From Blastopirellula marina (GTDB lineage: Bacteria > Planctomycetota > Planctomycetia > Pirellulales > Thermoguttaceae): a DNA stretch of 38,521 bases. This document shows positions 1 through 8,447 of this stretch, in pieces. Both the position numbers and the translations under genes were made by a program. Below the pieces are notes generated by a model, which saw nothing but the letters and a program-made list of their open reading frames with translations, did not search any database and was not told the origin of the DNA. Numbering within the stretch: position 1 is the first letter of the stretch; each line of letters begins with the position of its first letter. Where the stretch lies: contig DYLT01000009.1 in NCBI GenBank assembly GCA_020721945.1, positions 1 through 38,521 on the forward strand. The letters are read 5' to 3'.

Positions 1-209
1 ATCACAAGGGCGATCTGGCGCGGATCGAGGTGCCGGCCGAGATGCTGCCCCGGTTGATCGAGCCGGCCTTCCGCCGCGAGTTGACGGCCGAGCTGAAGGC
101 GGCGGGCTTCAAGTACGTGTCGGTCGATCTGGAAGGGTTCCGCTCCGGCAGCCTGAATGCGATCTTGCCCGCCGAGAGCCTTCAGATCATGAGCCGATCC
201 GAGGCGTGA
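1..209 (+). CDS. larE: ATP-dependent sacrificial sulfur transferase LarE, C-terminal fragment
   Basis: The gene enters from the left edge; about 68 codons are visible, in the frame beginning at base 3 and ending in TGA at 207-209. The visible tail contains HKGDLARIEVP, then GFKYVSVDLEGFRSGSLN, which matches the conserved C-terminus of LarE proteins. LarE belongs to the PP-loop ATPase superfamily. In characterised members it adenylates the carboxylates of a nicotinate-derived precursor and donates sulfur for the nickel-pincer cofactor of lactate racemase-type enzymes. The PP-loop and the sulfur-donor Cys lie outside the window, so neither activity nor completeness can be judged. It converges with the kinase gene at 235 across a 25-base gap. 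Family assignment is fairly secure; the cofactor role is inferred from family knowledge, since larB and larC are not visible. Confidence 0.8.
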   Translation, partial: HKGDLARIEVPAEMLPRLIEPAFRRELTAELKAAGFKYVSVDLEGFRSGSLNAILPAESLQIMSRSEA

Positions 210-234
210 CGGGGGTCGATGGGCGAACCTCGGC

Positions 235-1716
235 CTATCCGCTCGATAGAAGGGCCAGCACCAGCAAGAGCACCGCCAGCAGACTTCCTCCGCCGACCGC
301 GAGCCAAAGCCAGACCGGAACCCGCTGGCGGCGCCGGCGGTACGATGCGAGTTCTTCGTCGGAAAGCGCGGTCAGCGGCTCGACGCGGGGCCGGCGCGCC
401 GCCATCGCCTCGGCAAGGATCTCGGCCAGCGGATCGGGTTCGCGGGCCGAAGGGCCCGTCTCGGCCACCGGCCTGCCGGCGGTCTGGGGACTAGAGCCAC
501 GCCGCACGGCGTCGCTGCTGCCTGGCCGTGTCGCGTGACGGACGGCTTCGTGGGGTTCGCCTCCCTCGGCCTGGGTGGGCAGATGCCGCGCCGAGGAACC
601 ACCGCCGCGGCCGGTGGCCGTTGCGGCGGCCAAACGGCCTGACGATCCGCCCAGCCCCACGCCCGAGTCGACGCTGTGCCCGTGCGCACGCAGCCATTCG
701 GCCAAGGCGTCGGCCACCTGCCGGGCCGAGGCGTAACGCTCGTCCGGTTTCTTGGCCATCATCTTCGTGCAGATGGCGACCAGATCCTCGGGGGCGTCGG
801 GACGATCGGCGCGCACGTCGGGCGGCGGCGTGCGCTGATGCGCCAGGAGTCGCTGCGGGAGGGTCCCCTCGGGAAACGGCGGATGGCCCGTCAGCAGGAA
901 ATACAGGGTACAACCCAGACTGTAGATGTCGGCCCGCGCGTCCACCCCATGGCTGTCCACCGCCTGCTCCGGAGCGAGATAGTCGGCGGTTCCCAGCACG
1001 TTCTCTTGATACGCCAACGTCAAAGACGACTCGTCCTCGCGGCTGAACCGCGCGAGGCCCAGATCGAGTACCTTGACGACGTTGTTCTGGTCGATCAACA
1101 GATTGGCCGGTTTCACATCGCGATGGATCAGCCCGGCCTGATGCGCGTGCTCCAATCCTTCGGCCGCTTGGCGCGTATAGTTGGCGGCCCGGGCGAAGTC
1201 CAAAGGGCCTTCTTCCTGGACCATCGTCTGAAGATCGCGCCCCTCGACGTACTCCATCACCAGGAAATGATTGTTCGCCTCGTTGTCGATATCGTAGGCC
1301 CGGACGATGTTCCGGTGGTCCAGCGCGGCAGCGGCCTGGGCCTCGCGACGAAATCGAGCCAGGTACGAGGAGTCTTCCACGCGGCTTTTCGGCAGGACCT
1401 TGATCGCGACCCGCCGGTGCATCAGCAAGTGTTCGGCCAGGTAGACATTGCTCATCCCGCCCGTGCCCAAATGGTTCAGAAGCTTGTACTTCTTCAGGAA
1501 GAACCCCTTGTACCGACCCGCCAACAACTGCTCGCACTGCCAGGGGGTCAATAGCCCCGCCTCCACCAATCGGGCCGCCACAAACCCGGGGTCGGCCTGT
1601 TGCTCGGCGGTTGCTTCTGCCTGAACCTGCGCGAGAAGCCGATTCAACGGCTCGCGCTCGACCAGGTCGCTCCGGCGCACCAGATCCAGAAAGTGATCGA
1701 CAGCGGGCTTGTCCAT
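235..1716 (-). CDS. Membrane-anchored Hanks-type serine/threonine protein kinase
   Basis: This 493-residue protein has a complete eukaryotic-like kinase domain: glycine loop [12 protein letters not shown] (about 84-95), ATP-binding Lys in VAIKVLP (about 106), catalytic loop [10 protein letters not shown] (198-207), metal-binding motif DLG (218-220, replacing the usual DFG) and APEQ (about 248). DLG is common in bacterial and planctomycete kinases and need not mean inactivity. The first 75 residues are an all-helical N-terminal region typical of planctomycete kinases. A long Gly/Ser/Arg-rich linker leads to one C-terminal membrane segment ([20 protein letters not shown]) ending near the C-terminus, so the kinase domain should face the cytoplasm. 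No periplasmic sensor follows the membrane segment, unlike PknB with its PASTA repeats. I chose ATG at 1716; an in-frame GTG lies at 1728. Targets are unknown. Confidence 0.9.
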   Translation of the reverse strand: MDKPAVDHFLDLVRRSDLVEREPLNRLLAQVQAEATAEQQADPGFVAARLVEAGLLTPWQCEQLLAGRYKGFFLKKYKLLNHLGTGGMSNVYLAEHLLMHRRVAIKVLPKSRVEDSSYLARFRREAQAAAALDHRNIVRAYDIDNEANNHFLVMEYVEGRDLQTMVQEEGPLDFARAANYTRQAAEGLEHAHQAGLIHRDVKPANLLIDQNNVVKVLDLGLARFSREDESSLTLAYQENVLGTADYLAPEQAVDSHGVDARADIYSLGCTLYFLLTGHPPFPEGTLPQRLLAHQRTPPPDVRADRPDAPEDLVAICTKMMAKKPDERYASARQVADALAEWLRAHGHSVDSGVGLGGSSGRLAAATATGRGGGSSARHLPTQAEGGEPHEAVRHATRPGSSDAVRRGSSPQTAGRPVAETGPSAREPDPLAEILAEAMAARRPRVEPLTALSDEELASYRRRRQRVPVWLWLAVGGGSLLAVLLLVLALLSSG

Positions 1717-1798
1717 GCCGGTGAACACCGGGTTTGAATCGAGGCGCCTTCTAGCCTATCACGAGTTGGCTGTAAACGCCAGATACCGCCTTCGCCCC

Positions 1799-3406
1799 CT
1801 ACTCGTTGCGAACCGCGTAGACGCCGATCAATGGGACGTCGAGCCGCCACGGCCCCCATCCCGTCCGCCGAATGACCTTCACGAAGGCCGCCTCTTCTTG
1901 CTCCATCAAGCGACGATCTTGCGGGGTCCACGCGCTGGGACGATGTTGGATCACACGCCAGCGAGGCACCGCTTCGGCTTTGGCCCGGTACTCGCAACGC
2001 AGGATGCCCCAGCGGCGCAAGAGCGCCAAGTTCTCGCCCGGACCAGCCGCGAAGACCACCTTTTCGCCAGGGCGCGTGTGGGCATTGAGCCAAGCAACCA
2101 CTTCCGCGTCGAACGCGTCCCAATAGTAGGCCGGCTCCATCCCCGCCGACGCGGCACCCGGCAACCCGCCGATCGCCAGATTGTAATACGACAGCCACTG
2201 GGGCGCGTACCACAAAAGACTAAGACCGCTGCTAGCCAGGCAGAAGAGCACCGAGGCCGTGGCGAGAACGTGCCCGACGGTGGGAGAACCTCGACTTGGG
2301 GCCGCATGCGGTCGAGCGGCGGCCCCGATTCCCGCCAAGGCCGCCAGAAACGCGAAACTCGGCAAGATCAGCCGCTCTGCATCGTGCGGAGGGGTCCCCG
2401 GCAGCGCTCGGACGACAAGCAGCACCGCCCAGTGCATGGCGAGGAGCATTCCCGCTCGGTCCGTCCGCCACCGCCGCACCACACGGCCCAACCCCAGGAG
2501 GAAGAGCGACAGGATTCCGATGGGAACGGTAATGCCGGTCCAGACCAGGGTGTTGTACCAGGGCAAGGGATGGTCGAGGTTGTACATGCGGCCGAAGAAC
2601 TGGGTCGAGATGTTCAACCCGGGCTGGTTGGCGCGCCCCAAGTTCAGTCGCCAGAACGTGAGAAAGCCGTCGATCGGCTCACGCCACAACGGCGGGTTAA
2701 GCGCCCAGAAGGTTGCCAAGGCCAGGGGCAAGCCAATCGCCAGTGCGCGCAGCGACGGCCGATCGCGGTACACGGCAGCCCAGACGACGAATCCGACCGG
2801 CGCCATCCAGCCCGTCGCCTTGGTGCTCAGCGTCATGCCCAGGGCTATTCCCCAGACGATCGACCACCGCCCATCGCGCCGGGCCGGGGCAAAGGTCGCC
2901 CAGGCCAGAAGCCATCCACTCACCAAGGGTCCATCGATCGAGGCGAAATGGGCATGGGCGAACAAGCGGGGTTGAAGTACCAGCGCGGCGACGGCGACCC
3001 AGGCGGCGCGGGCGGAGAACTCGCGGGCCAGGCGATAGCACATCGCGCCGGCCGCGATCGAGAACAGGGTCACGGGCCCTAACCGGGCTGCCACCAAAGG
3101 GGCAACCCACGAGGGGCTCACGAGCCTCCCGGCGGCAATCACCAGACCGTAGAAGGCGGGGTGCCCCTCGCGCACGGTCGTGTAAGGCCAACCGGCCGAT
3201 GCCGCACGCCGAATCGCGTTCCCCTCGTCCCAGCCCATCGACAGCCGGGACGCCGTGCTCATCAGTACCCCCCAGCACACCACCGCGGCGATCACGGCTC
3301 GCCGCGCCGCCCGGGCGCGCGGCACCGGCCCGGTGCCAAGCGGTTCGGTAAAGCAGTCAGGACCTTTGCCAGTGACGAGCATTCTGACGGAGCCGGCGCA
3401 CCCCAT
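1799..3406 (-). CDS. GT39/ArnT-like integral membrane glycosyltransferase
   Basis: About 535 residues with many hydrophobic helices. The first lumenal loop after the first membrane segment carries an acidic motif (SMGWDEG), as in the GT-C fold of protein O-mannosyltransferases and ArnT, where this acid is catalytic. A further family-like STKATGWMAPVGF segment lies in the middle. The soluble C-terminal part (after about residue 410) probably forms the small periplasmic domain. Enzymes of this fold transfer sugars from polyprenyl-phosphate carriers to lipid or protein acceptors on the outer face of the inner membrane; the acceptor here cannot be told. The start is uncertain: ATG at 3406 has GAGG directly against it, ATG at 3382 and GTG at 3325 are alternatives, and the last sits closest to the first membrane helix. 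It is followed by the kinase gene on the same strand (70-base gap). Confidence 0.75.
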   Translation of the reverse strand: MGCAGSVRMLVTGKGPDCFTEPLGTGPVPRARAARRAVIAAVVCWGVLMSTASRLSMGWDEGNAIRRAASAGWPYTTVREGHPAFYGLVIAAGRLVSPSWVAPLVAARLGPVTLFSIAAGAMCYRLAREFSARAAWVAVAALVLQPRLFAHAHFASIDGPLVSGWLLAWATFAPARRDGRWSIVWGIALGMTLSTKATGWMAPVGFVVWAAVYRDRPSLRALAIGLPLALATFWALNPPLWREPIDGFLTFWRLNLGRANQPGLNISTQFFGRMYNLDHPLPWYNTLVWTGITVPIGILSLFLLGLGRVVRRWRTDRAGMLLAMHWAVLLVVRALPGTPPHDAERLILPSFAFLAALAGIGAAARPHAAPSRGSPTVGHVLATASVLFCLASSGLSLLWYAPQWLSYYNLAIGGLPGAASAGMEPAYYWDAFDAEVVAWLNAHTRPGEKVVFAAGPGENLALLRRWGILRCEYRAKAEAVPRWRVIQHRPSAWTPQDRRLMEQEEAAFVKVIRRTGWGPWRLDVPLIGVYAVRNE

Positions 3407-3481
3407 CCTCGAACCGCCGCGCGGCTTTGGCGATCAGAAAGCCTGGCGAGCCGGTGGTGGACCCGCCCGACGGCGCAGCGG

Positions 3482-5056
3482 TCAGTGGGTGACGGCGTAG
3501 ACCAGCACGTTGGTACCCAGGGCCAGGGCCGACTCGTCCTTCAGGCCGTAACTGTAGGCGTGCGGGAACTGTTCCCAGCCGTTGCCCAGGTCGAACTTGC
3601 TGTAAAGCACCGCCAAGCGGCCATCGAGCGTGATGCCCTCCAGCTCCGGGGCGTCCATCGGGCCGAAGTCCTCGCGCACCCGGGGCGTGTACTCCACCGT
3701 GGTGATGTCGTTGTGGCAATGGTAGATCGGATGGTCGGCCGGCAGTTTCTCCAGCCGCCTGCCCGGAAAAACCTTGCCGATCTCGCGGCGGAACGCCAGG
3801 TCGAAGGCCATGCGCCCGCAGCACGCATCGGCGAACAACAGGCCCCCGGCCTTGAGGTATTTTTGGAGCAGGCCCACCTCGTCGGCGTTCCAGACGAACT
3901 CGCGGTGCCCGGTCATGTACAACAAGGGGTACGTCGATGTCTTGGGGTCCTTCAAGTGCACGTTTTGTCGCTTGAACTTCACCTCGAGGGTCGACGTGTC
4001 GCGGGCGTGCTTGAGCAGGTTGTAAACGGCCGAGGGGTCGGGATCCCAATCGCCCTCGTGAATGATCTGGGCGAAGACGAAATCGTCGCGGCTGGGCGCC
4101 TCGGCCTCGTAGTAGACTTTGGTCGAGCTGAGGAACCGCCCAAGCTGAAAACTGCCCAGGATGTACGTCACCAGATTGGCCCCGAGCTGCCGGGCCTGCT
4201 CGATGACCACGCGCGTGCCTCGCGGGTGCTCGTGACCATCCCAGCCGCAGGTCAGATCGACCGGCGAGAAGATCACCCCCGCGCGGCATCCGAAGTCGAT
4301 CGACTCGAGGACCGGCTCTTCGACCGAGGTCGAGCCGTCGGCCTTCTTGTGCGTCAGAGCCCCGAGCTTGTAATACGACGAGAACAAGGGATCTTCGCGG
4401 AGCATGCGCCGCAGGGGCCGGCCGGGGAAAATCCGCTCCATCTCGCGGCGGAACGAATCGGCGAAATCCTTCCACCCGCAGCACGCATCGCCGACGATGG
4501 TCCCCCCGTCCATTACATACCGGGCGAGCTTCTGCCGCACCGAATCGGCCAGTTCGAACTTGTTATGCCCGGCAAACAAGAGGGCCGGCAACTCGCGCGG
4601 ATCGAACGAAAAGTGCTCGAAGTCGGCCTCCACCGGCCGGTAATGAATGCCCAGCTTCTGGTTGGTCCACGTCAAGAGAGTGTTCAGATCGGCCGGATCG
4701 GTCATCCAGTCGCGGTACATGATCCGTTTGCCGTCCTTGGTCATCCAGCGCGCTGGGCCCATGCTCATCTTGCCGATCAATGCCGGCGGCGTCGGGGGCC
4801 GCTTCTTCTCGGATCGCCGTAGCGGCGTGACGGGCAGCGGCAACGGGGCGAACGATTCACCCCCAGTCTGGTGCTGAGGCTTCGCCGCCGGCGGCGGCCC
4901 GCAATCGACCGGCCCGGAGTCTTCCCCTTCGGCCGTCCAAGCCAACGTGGCGGGCTGAAGACCCACCGCCACCGACCCAGCCGCGCAGATCCTCCCCATG
5001 CGTTCCAAGAACTTCCGCCGCGATACCCAACCCATCTGACGAGCGCTAAGGTTCAT
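3482..5056 (-). CDS. Tat-exported protein with two DUF4159 domains
   Basis: I place the start at ATG 5056, preceded by a GAGAGAGG ribosome site. It yields a 524-residue protein whose N-terminus holds a twin-arginine signal (SRRKFLERMG followed by a short hydrophobic stretch). Two copies of a DUF4159-like module are visible. The first has LLFAGHNKFEL, GDACCGWKDFADSFRREM and IFPGRPLRRM. The second has LLYMTGHREFVW, ADACCGRMAFDLAFRREI and VFPGRRLEKL, then the family-typical ending with YSKFDLGNGWEQ. DUF4159 has a class I glutamine-amidotransferase-like fold without known activity; the repeated DACCG motif with a Cys pair is striking. Export in folded form suggests a periplasmic role. It stands upstream of the glycosyltransferase gene on the same strand. 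Function is unknown. Confidence 0.88.
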   Translation of the reverse strand: MNLSARQMGWVSRRKFLERMGRICAAGSVAVGLQPATLAWTAEGEDSGPVDCGPPPAAKPQHQTGGESFAPLPLPVTPLRRSEKKRPPTPPALIGKMSMGPARWMTKDGKRIMYRDWMTDPADLNTLLTWTNQKLGIHYRPVEADFEHFSFDPRELPALLFAGHNKFELADSVRQKLARYVMDGGTIVGDACCGWKDFADSFRREMERIFPGRPLRRMLREDPLFSSYYKLGALTHKKADGSTSVEEPVLESIDFGCRAGVIFSPVDLTCGWDGHEHPRGTRVVIEQARQLGANLVTYILGSFQLGRFLSSTKVYYEAEAPSRDDFVFAQIIHEGDWDPDPSAVYNLLKHARDTSTLEVKFKRQNVHLKDPKTSTYPLLYMTGHREFVWNADEVGLLQKYLKAGGLLFADACCGRMAFDLAFRREIGKVFPGRRLEKLPADHPIYHCHNDITTVEYTPRVREDFGPMDAPELEGITLDGRLAVLYSKFDLGNGWEQFPHAYSYGLKDESALALGTNVLVYAVTH

Positions 5057-5177
5057 AGTGCCTCTCTCGGTCGAGCCATAGACGAACGGTCCGGCCCCGC
5101 GGCCCTCTCCCATTCTATTTACCTCGCCACTACCGAAAAATGGTAGATGGAAAACCCCAGGATTTGGATACGGGAGG

Positions 5178-6215
5178 CTAGAGCAACGCGATGTTCGCTT
5201 GGGAGCAGGCCCGCTCCATGGATTCGGGCCAGATGCCGACACTGACCTCCCCTACATGGGCGGTTCTGAGGAAGAACATGCACAAGCGCGATTGGCCAAT
5301 GCCCCCACCTATGGTCTGAGGTAGTCCCCCATTGAGAAGCATCCGGTGGAACGGTAATCGTGCCCGTTCTTCAAGACCCCGGATCTTAAGCTGTTCGACC
5401 AGCGTGGGCGGGTCCACGCGGATGCCCATCGACGAGATCTCGAATGCCCTGCCGAGCACGGGGTTCCACAACAGGATGTCGCCGTTGAGGCCCCGTCCGC
5501 CGTCGGGACGCGGAGTCGACCAGTCGTCGTAGTCCGGGGCGCGCCCGTCGTGGGGGCGCCCGTCGGGCAACTCCGCCCCGATGCCAAGGATGAAGACCGC
5601 CTTGTGTTCCGCACAAACCTGATCTTCGCGCTCGCGCGGACTGAGGTCGGGGTACTGGCGATAAAGCTCCTCGGAGGTGACGAAGTGGATCGTCTCCGGC
5701 AGCACCGGCCGGATGCTCGAGTGCTGCGAGGCGATGTGGAACTCGGTGCGGCAGATCACATCGTAGATCGCGCGCACCACGGCCTCGAGCGTCTCGCGCG
5801 TCCGCTGGCTGGGCAAAATGATCTTCTCCCAGTCCCACTGGTCGACATAGATCGAGTGGAGGTTGTCGAGCGACTCGTCGGGACGAAGCGCGTTCATGTC
5901 GGTGTAGAGCCCCTCGCCCACCGCATACCCGTACCGGGCCAAGGCCATGCGCTTCCACTTGGCCAACGACTGGACGATCTCGACCGGCGCCTCGCCGTCG
6001 TCTTTGACGCAAAACCGCACCGGCCGCTCGACCCCGTTCAAATCGTCGTTGACGCCCGTGCCGCTCCGCACGAACAAGGGCGCGGTAACCCGCTGAAGAT
6101 TCAAGGCTTGCGCAAGATTTCGCTCGAAGAAGTCCTTGATGTCCTTGATGGCCGCCTCGATCTGGCGGACACTCAGTAGAGGTCGGTAATTCTTGGGGAG
6201 GATGAGGTTCGCCAT
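5178..6215 (-). CDS. asnA: Aspartate--ammonia ligase (asparagine synthetase A)
   Basis: This 345-residue protein aligns by eye along its length with E. coli AsnA. Diagnostic stretches are SLAKWKRMALARY, AVGEGLYTDMNALRPDE, SIYVDQWDWEKII, ETIHFVTSEEL, RAPDYDDWSTPRPDGGRGLN, EISSMGIRVD and the ATP-binding PQTIGGGIGQSRLCM near the end. AsnA uses ATP and ammonia to amidate aspartate through an aspartyl-AMP intermediate, and has a class II aminoacyl-tRNA-synthetase fold. All core motifs are present, so the enzyme should be active. ATG 6215 is preceded by CGGAG at good spacing. The divergent neighbour at 6456 is an unrelated sugar isomerase, and the 240-base gap holds promoters for both directions. 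Confidence 0.95.
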   Translation of the reverse strand: MANLILPKNYRPLLSVRQIEAAIKDIKDFFERNLAQALNLQRVTAPLFVRSGTGVNDDLNGVERPVRFCVKDDGEAPVEIVQSLAKWKRMALARYGYAVGEGLYTDMNALRPDESLDNLHSIYVDQWDWEKIILPSQRTRETLEAVVRAIYDVICRTEFHIASQHSSIRPVLPETIHFVTSEELYRQYPDLSPREREDQVCAEHKAVFILGIGAELPDGRPHDGRAPDYDDWSTPRPDGGRGLNGDILLWNPVLGRAFEISSMGIRVDPPTLVEQLKIRGLEERARLPFHRMLLNGGLPQTIGGGIGQSRLCMFFLRTAHVGEVSVGIWPESMERACSQANIALL

Positions 6216-6362
6216 TGGGCACTCCGGGGTTCGCGACCGAAACTTGTGTAGTGTACTCGACCTCGGCTCCGGCCTTCAATGTGTTTGACCCAACCGGCGC
6301 ACTGGGTTCCGGGGCAGCCGACGCGCCCGGACGCCCGCCCTGCCCGCACGGTCTCGGGGAAA

Positions 6363-6391
6363 TTGACGGCCGGCAACGGCCCTGCCATACT
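6363..6391 (+). promoter_or_regulatory. Putative sigma70-type promoter of the sugar isomerase gene
   Basis: TTGACG at 6363-6368 and CATACT at 6386-6391 are separated by 17 bases, about 65 bases before ATG 6456. The same box design recurs at 20625 and 32700. Seen by eye only. Confidence 0.4.
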
Positions 6392-6455
6392 ATCGGCCGA
6401 CGTGCTGCGATACCGGTTGCGAACGGAACCGATAGCCCTTTCGGAGAGACACGCC

Positions 6456-7409
6456 ATGCAAGCGCAGATGACTCGACGCGGATTCCTTGCCGCCTCGGCC
6501 GTGGCCGGCGCGGGTCTGATGGCCGGCCGAATCGAGGCCGCCCCCTTCCAGACGAAACTCCAGAAAGCGATGATCGCCAAGCCCACCGAGAAGATCCTTC
6601 GAGAGCACAAGGAAGCGGGCTTTGACGGGCTGGAGACCAGCGACTGGAACGTCTCGCCCGACCACGCCGAACAGGCTAGGAAACGGGCCGAACAACTCGG
6701 CATGAAAATCCACTCGGTGCTTTTCGGCTGGGCGAACTTCAATCATCAGGACAAGCTCGCCGCCGATCTGGCCAACGTCGAGAAGGCCCTGAAGGCTGCC
6801 GCCGCCTACGGGGCCTCGGCCTTGTTGCTGGTGCCCTGCCGCGTCGGTGGGATGGCCATTCCCGAGGCGTGGGAGTTCGACATCGAGTTCGACGATCGCA
6901 CGGGCCACGTCCGACGCGTCGTCGCCGGCGACAACGCGAAGTACCAACCCTACATCGAGGCCCAGAACCACGCCACCGACATGTCACGTCGGGCGGTCGA
7001 GAAGCTCCTTCCCACCGCCGAAAAGACCGGGGTGATCATCGCCCTGGAGAACGTGTGGAACAACCTCTGGGTCAAGCCCGCCTTGTTCGCTCACTTCGTC
7101 CGGTCGTTCAACAACCGCTGGGTCCAAACGTATTTCGACATCGGCAACCACGTGAAGTACGCGCCCCCGGAGGAGTGGATCCGGGCATTGGGCAAGACGA
7201 TCGTGAAGTTCCACGTGAAGGACTTCAAGCTCAACCCCGACGGCCGCGGCGGCAAGTTCGTCCATCCCCGCGACGGCAGCGTGAACTGGCCGCTGGTGCG
7301 CGCGGAGATCGAGAAGATCGGCTACCACGGGTTCCTCACGATCGAAGACGGCGGCCTGCCGCTGAAGGAATTCAGCCATCGACTCGACCTGATTATTGCC
7401 GGCAAGTGA
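6456..7409 (+). CDS. Tat-exported sugar phosphate isomerase/epimerase (xylose-isomerase-like TIM barrel)
   Basis: The 317-residue protein starts at ATG 6456 with a GGAG site at 6443. Its twin-arginine signal is MTRRGFLAASAVAGAGLMAG, so it is probably exported folded. The rest is an AP-endonuclease-2-type TIM barrel (PF01261 class). Likely metal ligands are Glu in IALENVWN, Asp and His in YFDIGNH, His in KFHVKD and Glu in FLTIEDG near the C-terminus. Family members isomerise or epimerise sugars or inositols, or act on keto-sugar intermediates. It sits 48 bases before an exported Gfo/Idh/MocA protein on the same strand, a pairing frequent in planctomycete sugar-oxidation gene sets. Substrate is not predictable. 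Confidence 0.9.
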   Translation: MQAQMTRRGFLAASAVAGAGLMAGRIEAAPFQTKLQKAMIAKPTEKILREHKEAGFDGLETSDWNVSPDHAEQARKRAEQLGMKIHSVLFGWANFNHQDKLAADLANVEKALKAAAAYGASALLLVPCRVGGMAIPEAWEFDIEFDDRTGHVRRVVAGDNAKYQPYIEAQNHATDMSRRAVEKLLPTAEKTGVIIALENVWNNLWVKPALFAHFVRSFNNRWVQTYFDIGNHVKYAPPEEWIRALGKTIVKFHVKDFKLNPDGRGGKFVHPRDGSVNWPLVRAEIEKIGYHGFLTIEDGGLPLKEFSHRLDLIIAGK

Positions 7410-7457
7410 CCCCTGGCCTCGTTCGATCCACCATTGTTGCACCGCGGAGGACTTGTG

Positions 7458-8447
7458 ATGCGCAGACGTTCGTTTCTCGGCACCGTCCTGGCCAGTGCCG
7501 CCGTGCCGTGCGCCGGCCCCTGGCTCCATGCCGGCGAGTCCGGCAAGAGACCGCTCCGGGCCGGCATGATCGGCCTGGACACCTCGCACGTGATCGCCTT
7601 TGCCAAGACCTTCAACGACCCGAAGGTTTCCGGCGACCTGGCCGATGTGAAGATCGTGGCAGGCTATCCCGGCGGAAGCCCCGATCTGCCCGACAGTTGG
7701 AACCGGGTGAAGAAGTTCACCGAACAGCTCCGCGCGATGGGCGTGGAAATCGTCGAGTCGATCGACGCTTTGCTCCCGAAGGTCGACGTGGTGTTCCTCG
7801 AAAGCGTCGACGGCCGTCCGCACCTGGCGCAGGCCCGCCCCGTCATCGCCGCGCGCAAGCCGCTGTTCATCGACAAGCCCATGGCCGCCTCGCTGGCCGA
7901 CGTCATCAGGATCTTCGACCTGGCCCAGAAAAACCACGTCCCCTGCTTCTCGGCCTCGTCGACCCGCTTCGGCTCGGGCTTCCAGGCGGCGCGAAAAGGC
8001 AAGTTCGGCGAGATCCGCAAGTGCACCGCCTGGAGCCCGATGAGCATCGAGCCCCACCACCCCGACCTCTTCTGGTACGGCGTCCACGGCGTGGAGATCC
8101 TCTTCACCCTCATGGGCACGGGCTGCAAGACCGTGAAGCGCGTGGGACCCAAGGAGGTGCTCGGGACCTGGGAAGGCGGGCGCGAGGGCCGCTTTGTCGG
8201 CAAGGACGGCTACGGCGCCGAGGTCGAGGGCACCCTGGGCAAAGGTCTCGCCGGCAAGTACGAGGGCTACACCCCGCTTCTCATCGAGATCTCGCGGTTC
8301 TTCAAGACCGGCAAGCCTCCCGTCGCGCCCGAGGAGACCATCGAGTTGTTCGCGTTCATGGAGGCGGCCGACGCGAGCAAGGCCAAAGACGGCGCCGCGG
8401 TGGCAATTGCCGAGGTCCTCGAAAAGGCCCGGCAAGCGGCAACCTAG
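7458..8447 (+). CDS. Tat-exported Gfo/Idh/MocA-family oxidoreductase
   Basis: The start at ATG 7458 follows a strong GCGGAGG site at 7445 and gives 329 residues. The N-terminus MRRRSFLGTVLASAAVPCAG is a Tat-like signal. The Rossmann entry is RAGMIGLDTSHVIAF rather than the usual GxGxxG, then comes FIDKPMAAS, matching the (E/D)KP motif that positions the nicotinamide and substrate. The following half resembles the Gfo/Idh substrate domain and ends in FAFMEAADASKAKDGAAV, typical of the family C-terminus. These proteins oxidise or reduce sugar hydroxyls with NAD(P). Because the dinucleotide loop is atypical, cofactor use is unproven. It probably forms an operon with the isomerase upstream. Its TAG stop shares the CTAG at 8444-8447 with the convergent gene. 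Confidence 0.88.
   Translation: MRRRSFLGTVLASAAVPCAGPWLHAGESGKRPLRAGMIGLDTSHVIAFAKTFNDPKVSGDLADVKIVAGYPGGSPDLPDSWNRVKKFTEQLRAMGVEIVESIDALLPKVDVVFLESVDGRPHLAQARPVIAARKPLFIDKPMAASLADVIRIFDLAQKNHVPCFSASSTRFGSGFQAARKGKFGEIRKCTAWSPMSIEPHHPDLFWYGVHGVEILFTLMGTGCKTVKRVGPKEVLGTWEGGREGRFVGKDGYGAEVEGTLGKGLAGKYEGYTPLLIEISRFFKTGKPPVAPEETIELFAFMEAADASKAKDGAAVAIAEVLEKARQAAT

Noticed and set aside
5130-5146. CTACC/GGTAG inverted repeat between the DUF4159 and asnA genes
   Set aside because: Only a 5-bp stem with an A-rich loop; not distinguishable from chance.
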